From Lachnospiraceae bacterium (GTDB taxonomy: Bacteria; Bacillota; Clostridia; Lachnospirales; Lachnospiraceae), in assembly GCA_910575835.1 (NCBI GenBank), contig CAJTGB010000001.1, positions 124,001-188,000 on the forward strand: a stretch of 64,000 nt of DNA, written 5' to 3'. Under the pieces are notes generated by a model. That model had not been told where the DNA came from. It saw only the letters and a program-made list of their open reading frames with translations, and did no database searches. Made by a program: the position numbers and the translations under genes. Positions 60,017-64,000 of the stretch are shown piece after piece (position 1 is the first letter of the stretch; each line of letters begins with the position of its first letter).

Positions 60017-62227
60017 TTGCTATGTGAATTTGATAGGCTCATATATCCACAAAGTATTACGGCTGTTGATGCCAGCAGTTATATGATTGCACTCTACCAT
60101 CCATGTGAAAAGATCAAAGATAGCACAGGGAACACGGTTACGCAGGTGAAAGCAGTGGGATATTGCTTACCTACATCAAGCAATCTGCGCTACGACATGC
60201 TTGGGCATTGGAGTAAAAATCCCAAATTTGGCGTCCAGTTTGAAGTGGAGAGTTACAACGAAGTGGTAATACCGACGAAGGAAGGCATCATTGCCTATCT
60301 TTCTTCCGGGCAGATTAAAGGGATTGGTCCCAAGATAGCGGAGAAAATTTACGCAGTTTTTGGCCAGCAGTCACTGGAGGTACTGGATAAAGAACCGGAA
60401 AGGCTTCTTGCCATACCGGGTATCAGTGAGATAAAACTGAAAAAAATCTATGATTCTTATCTGGTCAATCGTGGCGCCCGGGATGTGGTGGCGTTTCTGT
60501 CACCGCATGGCATTACGCCGAACCGAGCGGTACGCCTGTACAAAGAGTATGGGGAAAAGACGATGGATATTGTAAAAAATCATCCCTATCAGCTCTGCGA
60601 CATGGCCGGGATTGGATTCAAGACGGCAGACCATATCGCTATGAGCATGGGGTTTGACCAGCTATCGACAGAGCGTGTGGATGAAGGACTTCTGTATACG
60701 CTGGCGGATGCGGAAAGCAAAGGTCATCTCTGCATGGAGAAACATGAGTTTGTGAAAGCCTGCCTAAAAATTCTGGATACGCCTGCGTTAACAGCAGAAA
60801 TGGTGGCGAACCGTGCCGCCAGGCTGGTTTTCGGCGGACAGTTGGTGTCGTACCAGGGCAATGTGTATAGGGCAAAGACCGCACATGTGGAAGAACAGCT
60901 TGCCTCCGACATTCATCAGCAAATGAAGTACCGGAAGATGCACAGCTATGGGGATTTGGATGCCGCCATAGATGCAGAGGAGCAGAAGCTGAAAATGAAG
61001 TTTGCACTGGAGCAGCGCGAAGCGGTAAAGATGGCTCTGACGCAGGGACTTTCCATTATCACTGGTGGACCTGGAACAGGAAAGACTTTGATACAACGTG
61101 CCATTTTAGATATTTATCAAAAAAACAATCCCCAAAATGAAATCTGCTGTTGTGCCCCTACGGGTAGGGCAGCAAGGAGGATGGAGCAGGCAACTGGTGT
61201 TTCGGCCTCAACTGTTCATAAAGCCCTTGGGCTGATGGCGGATGAGGACGGAGACTATGATGAACCCGAAGCGCTTACTGCAGATCTGATTGTGGTAGAT
61301 GAGATTTCCATGCTGGATGTTTATCTGGCTGAATATCTGTTTGATGCAGTGAAGTTTGGCGCCCAGATGGTGCTGATTGGCGATGCAGATCAGCTGCCTT
61401 CAGTGGGACCTGGCGCAGTGCTCAGTGAGATGATTGCCAGCGGATGTATTCCAGTTGTGCGGTTGGACAAGGTATTTCGCCAGAATGCGGGAAGCCGCAT
61501 TGCGACAAATGCGAAGTTAATCCGCCATGGGAATGTGGGTCTGGAGTATGGGAATGACTTTCAGTTTATCAATTCTCCCAGGCTGTCTGATTCTGCTGAA
61601 CTCATTGTCGATCTTTATCTGCAGGAAACTGAGAAATACGGGGTCGATAATGTGGCACTGCTTACGCCATACCGGCAGAAGACGGAAACCGGAGTCAATG
61701 CACTGAATGAGCGCTTGCGTGAGAAGGTGAACCCGCCGGATACGCAGAAACCGGAAGTTGTTTTCGGAAACCGGAAATTTCGGTGTGGGGACAAGGTCAT
61801 GCAGATCAAAAACCATGATGATGTCAATAACGGTGATGTTGGGTATGTCAGAAAAATTATTCGCATTGGCGATGATACTACAATTCATGTGGACTTTGGT
61901 GACGGGCGCATGAAAGAGTACGATGCCAGTGAATTGGATATGTTGGATTTAGGTTATGCCTCTACTATCCATAAATCACAGGGATCGGAGTACCAGTCCG
62001 TCATCATCAATCTGCAGTGCGCCCATTCCATCATGCTGACAAGGCCTCTTATCTATACGGCAATTACACGAGGAAAAGAGCGTGTAACCATTGTCGGGGA
62101 AAAAAGGGCGCTTTGTATTTCAATCAAAAGAATTGACACAGAAAAACGCGGCACCTGCCTCGCTAAGCGGCTGCAGGCGCTTGAAGAAAGGAGCAGCTAT
62201 GGCTACAATATTAGATCAATATCTTGA
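60017..62227 (+). CDS. RecD2-like ATP-dependent DNA helicase
   Basis: A 736-aa SF1B helicase. The N-terminal part has helix-hairpin-helix repeats (GQIKGIGPKIAEKIYAVFG; YQLCDMAGIGFKTADHIAM). Motifs: Walker A GGPGTGKT at 350-357, motif II VVDEISMLD, motif III LIGDADQLPSVGPG, motif IV/V PYRQKTETGVNALNERLR and motif VI YTAITRGKERVTIVG. It unwinds 5'-3'. Translation starts at TTG 60017 after GAAAGGAGTAAAAATT. Its length matches RecD2. The following small gene begins inside its 3' end. Confidence 0.92.
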   Translation: MLCEFDRLIYPQSITAVDASSYMIALYHPCEKIKDSTGNTVTQVKAVGYCLPTSSNLRYDMLGHWSKNPKFGVQFEVESYNEVVIPTKEGIIAYLSSGQIKGIGPKIAEKIYAVFGQQSLEVLDKEPERLLAIPGISEIKLKKIYDSYLVNRGARDVVAFLSPHGITPNRAVRLYKEYGEKTMDIVKNHPYQLCDMAGIGFKTADHIAMSMGFDQLSTERVDEGLLYTLADAESKGHLCMEKHEFVKACLKILDTPALTAEMVANRAARLVFGGQLVSYQGNVYRAKTAHVEEQLASDIHQQMKYRKMHSYGDLDAAIDAEEQKLKMKFALEQREAVKMALTQGLSIITGGPGTGKTLIQRAILDIYQKNNPQNEICCCAPTGRAARRMEQATGVSASTVHKALGLMADEDGDYDEPEALTADLIVVDEISMLDVYLAEYLFDAVKFGAQMVLIGDADQLPSVGPGAVLSEMIASGCIPVVRLDKVFRQNAGSRIATNAKLIRHGNVGLEYGNDFQFINSPRLSDSAELIVDLYLQETEKYGVDNVALLTPYRQKTETGVNALNERLREKVNPPDTQKPEVVFGNRKFRCGDKVMQIKNHDDVNNGDVGYVRKIIRIGDDTTIHVDFGDGRMKEYDASELDMLDLGYASTIHKSQGSEYQSVIINLQCAHSIMLTRPLIYTAITRGKERVTIVGEKRALCISIKRIDTEKRGTCLAKRLQALEERSSYGYNIRSIS

Positions 62228-62642
62228 GAAACAGAATACTATCAGGTCCCAGATTGCCGAGAACAGTCTTCCGCCGGAAGATTTGCTGATTATGCAGGAA
62301 CTGAATTACCGCATTTGCGTCTTGGAAACATTTCAGTCTTTTTGTAAGTCCGCGCCAATCACAATGGATACAAAGGTCATGGGCTATCACTTTCAAATGG
62401 TAGATGCGTATGTACGTTTTACCTTAAATGAAAGACGATTCGGATTAAAAGCCGATGCAGAAGGCCAGAAGCGTCGTGAAACAGCACTCAGTTCTTTTGA
62501 GCATGTTGTACAGGACGGCAGAAAGCGGTTTTCCAGCTTTAAGGCAGGGACACAGGAGCAGTACAAAACAAGTATCAGTCAATATGTTCATACGATTCTG
62601 CCGGTTTGGATGCAGTATCGGAACACATATATCAATTTATAA
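62199..62642 (+). CDS. hypothetical helical protein (147 aa)
   Basis: ATG 62199 follows GAAAGGAGCAGCT and overlaps the RecD-like gene by 29 bp. MATILDQYLEKQNTIRSQIA at the start and a helix-rich remainder (LNYRICVLETFQSFCKSAPI). Nothing family-specific recognised. Position between helicase and annealing-like gene suggests a recombination accessory factor. Confidence 0.65.
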   Translation: MATILDQYLEKQNTIRSQIAENSLPPEDLLIMQELNYRICVLETFQSFCKSAPITMDTKVMGYHFQMVDAYVRFTLNERRFGLKADAEGQKRRETALSSFEHVVQDGRKRFSSFKAGTQEQYKTSISQYVHTILPVWMQYRNTYINL

Positions 62643-62655
62643 GGAGGCTACAATA

Positions 62656-63414
62656 ATGAGTCAGAATAACTCGAATGAGAAGGCAGCAATGCTCGCCAAA
62701 ATCGAAACTATTCATCAGGTGGATGGATTTGATCCTACGCCGTTTGCTGTGGATTATACAGATCTGGGAACCGGAGAGGTGCGCAAGCGCCTCCCGGTCA
62801 TGATTCAGATGGCGTGGTTCCGTCTGAAATATCCGGAAGGACGCATTGCGGTACAGGTGAATTCTGCAAAGGATTGCTTTGTGGCAACTGCCCGCGTGTA
62901 TCCAAACTATAAGGATGCAACGGACTGTTATCTGGCAGAAGCGACGGCATCCAGAGGATATTGTGAGGAGAAACCTTCGGTTTCACCACGGGAATGGGCC
63001 CAGACAGCTGCTGTCGGAATTGCTCTCCGAAATGCAGGTTTTGGACTTCAGTTTTCTATGGCAGGTGAAGATTTTGAGCCTTCAGCTGTGGATGAGCTGG
63101 GAATCTCCGCCGCTCAACCTCAAACAGAATCAGCAGAAAAACACGAGGTGTCAGAACCAAAACCGGAACCGGCACAAGAGGAATACACTGTAAATGAACC
63201 GGTGCAAAAGGAACTGACTCCAGAAGAAAAGCTGGCACAGGCAATGAATGTGCCTTGCCCAATCTCAAAATTCAGCGGGAAAACGCTTGGCGAGGTATTA
63301 TCGCTGGATCCTGGTGCAATTAAATGGGTAGCAACGAAATTCACTGGCGGCGAGGAAATTAAAGCTGCCGCGAAGCTGATTTGTGAATTTTCCCTTCAAC
63401 AGACAATTGCATAA
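62656..63414 (+). CDS. candidate single-strand annealing-type protein with ExoX-C-like tail
   Basis: A 252-aa protein. Residues ~25-135 read like annealing/Rad52-type proteins of phages: FAVDYTDLGTGEVRKRLPVM, AWFRLKYPEGRI, then SPREWAQTAAVGIALRNAGF, close in style to the (E)WAxT.A.GRAL.NaGfG segment. An acidic Glu/Pro linker (~150-200) leads to FSGKTLGEVLSLDPGAIKWV, a small C-terminal domain similar to that of exonuclease X/DUF3820. Together with YqaJ exonuclease this would complete a phage-like recombination pair. Assignment by eye only. AAGGAGGCTACAATA precedes ATG. Confidence 0.55.
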   Translation: MSQNNSNEKAAMLAKIETIHQVDGFDPTPFAVDYTDLGTGEVRKRLPVMIQMAWFRLKYPEGRIAVQVNSAKDCFVATARVYPNYKDATDCYLAEATASRGYCEEKPSVSPREWAQTAAVGIALRNAGFGLQFSMAGEDFEPSAVDELGISAAQPQTESAEKHEVSEPKPEPAQEEYTVNEPVQKELTPEEKLAQAMNVPCPISKFSGKTLGEVLSLDPGAIKWVATKFTGGEEIKAAAKLICEFSLQQTIA

Positions 63415-63427
63415 CAGGCGCTAAAGA

Positions 63428-63455
63428 CCAGGGGATTAACGCGGTCATCCCCTGG
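63428..63455 (+). repeat. 9-bp-arm hairpin between genes
   Basis: CCAGGGGAT and ATCCCCTGG are perfect inverted arms with a 10-base loop, 14 bp after the stop. No T-run. May act as a processing or weak termination signal. Confidence 0.5.
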
Positions 63456-63485
63456 CTAGGAACAAGACGAAAAGGAGGACAAAAA

Positions 63486-63863
63486 ATGTGTGAAAAAACG
63501 AAAAAGCTTCGTTTCAAATGGGAGTTTGGAGATGAAATGGTCTCGTTGCATGTCAACCAATATGCTTATGGCGGGCGGCTGCACATCGGTATGATCAATT
63601 ACGGAGAAGATGGTCCGGAACCCTTTGCAGATATGACGGTCAACCTACCAGCCTATGATCTGGAGGATAACGAAGCATTCATTAACGGAGATATCAGCAA
63701 AGACCTGTTAAGGTTTATCAGGGAGAACAAACTGGGAAAAGTGCTGCCTTACACCGTGAAATCCGGATATGGCAGATATGCGGCGGTGGCATTCGATCTG
63801 GAAAAGCTGGCGGAATACGATCCTTCAGGGGTTGCATCGTTTAAGGAAAACTGTGGGTTATAA
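63486..63863 (+). CDS. DUF4313 family protein
   Basis: A 125-aa protein. VSLHVNQYAYGGRLHIGMIN, FADMTVNLPAYDLEDNEAFI and DISKDLLRFIRENKLGKVLP match the DUF4313 pattern common in Firmicutes ICEs, with the final SGYGRYAAVAFDLEKL. AAGGAGGACAAAAA precedes ATG. Function unknown; usually encoded beside replication or transfer genes. Confidence 0.75.
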   Translation: MCEKTKKLRFKWEFGDEMVSLHVNQYAYGGRLHIGMINYGEDGPEPFADMTVNLPAYDLEDNEAFINGDISKDLLRFIRENKLGKVLPYTVKSGYGRYAAVAFDLEKLAEYDPSGVASFKENCGL

Positions 63864-63874
63864 GGAAAACAGCA

Positions 63875-63955
63875 ATGAGAAGAGGCAGGGGACAGCGTGC
63901 TGTTCCCCGCAAGTTTGAAAAAGGAAAGGAGGCAGCATGGAAATATTTCATATGA
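63875..63955 (+). CDS. possible short basic peptide (26 aa)
   Basis: ATG 63875 reads MRRGRGQRAVPRKFEKGKEA then AWKYFI and stops at 63955, overlapping the start of the next gene in another frame. Upstream AAGGAAAACAGCA is a weak ribosome site. The frame contains a GGGGACAGC/GCTGTTCCCC hairpin (63888-63908). Either a translational-coupling leader or chance. Confidence 0.3.
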   Translation: MRRGRGQRAVPRKFEKGKEAAWKYFI

Positions 63956-64000
63956 GCGATGTTGTTTCGTTGCTGGGAATCCCGATGCCGCCGTCTGGAA
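63937..64000 (+). CDS. start of a gene cut by the window end, possibly DNA primase-like
   Basis: GAAAGGAGGCAGC precedes ATG 63937. The 21 visible residues read MEIFHMSDVVSLLGIPMPPS and run off the end. In phage-like replication modules a primase with a CHC2 zinc finger often follows, and the MSDVVSLLGI opening recalls those proteins, but too little is visible to be sure. Confidence 0.4.
   Translation, partial: MEIFHMSDVVSLLGIPMPPSG

Noticed and set aside
1-64000. CRISPR array or tRNA/rRNA genes
   Set aside because: No regularly spaced repeat units and no tRNA- or rRNA-like segment were seen on reading; a covariance or CRISPR scan would settle this.

Overview
This window looks like a stretch of a low-to-mid GC Firmicutes chromosome (Clostridia, most likely a Lachnospiraceae-type gut anaerobe) occupied by mobile DNA. 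The inference rests on AGGAGG-type ribosome binding sites, TTGACA/TATAAT promoters, use of TTG/GTG starts, and the gene families present (HxlR, VanZ, AbiE, DUF3789, DUF4313, YodL). I see no tRNA, rRNA or CRISPR array. No relaxase or type IV secretion gene lies in the window, so the class of element (ICE or large plasmid-like element) is inferred.

Region 1 (1-29.46 kb) is an AT-rich mosaic of small cargo cassettes in both orientations, separated by broken gene ends. In order it holds: the end of an alpha/beta hydrolase; a TetR-controlled ABC exporter; an AbiE-like toxin-antitoxin pair with an XRE regulator; a VanZ-like protein; a TetR operon of a rifampin-phosphotransferase-like enzyme and an MFS pump; a tyrosine recombinase plus class B sortase; AraC and HxlR regulators with a radical SAM protein; an AraC / monooxygenase-like / TIGR04076 / DUF523-like cluster; a MATE pump; a copper module (CopA with a C-terminal CopZ-like domain, CsoR); a Zn/Cd module (metal-binding peptide, P1B-ATPase, two ArsR regulators); and a nitroreductase with a divergent HxlR. 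Remnants of a cation-efflux protein, an ICE helix-turn-helix protein, a DUF4143 ATPase and a response regulator mark past insertions and deletions.

Region 2 (29.46-64 kb) is a coherent plus-strand backbone with closely spaced and overlapping genes. It encodes DNA-handling functions: an N6-methylase-like protein, full-length NAD-dependent DNA ligase, SSB, a CobS/CobT-like AAA+ and VWA pair, an HPPY-motif DNA methyltransferase, a YqaJ exonuclease, a RecD2-like helicase, a possible annealing protein and the start of a primase-like gene. Many small conserved proteins of unknown function lie between them (YodL, two YkgJ-type Cys-cluster proteins, DUF4313). The AAA+ gene is split by a 2.8-kb group II intron whose removal restores the frame exactly. 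An AbiE type IV toxin-antitoxin operon sits at 54.7-56.2 kb under a promoter enclosed by an 18-bp-arm palindrome.

The most interesting signal is a repeated leader. Three backbone operons (starting near 29.84, 41.36 and 57.19 kb) share a promoter, a conserved ACATCAGTWTCA 5' end, a first hairpin whose bases change but whose pairing is kept, and then a rho-independent terminator ending in GGCACTTTTTTTG. The first and third leaders have further terminators before the gene. The second and third also share a compensated hairpin just ahead of the ribosome binding site. This is what a cis-acting RNA element for coordinated (anti)termination of the backbone would look like; the trans-acting factor is not visible here.
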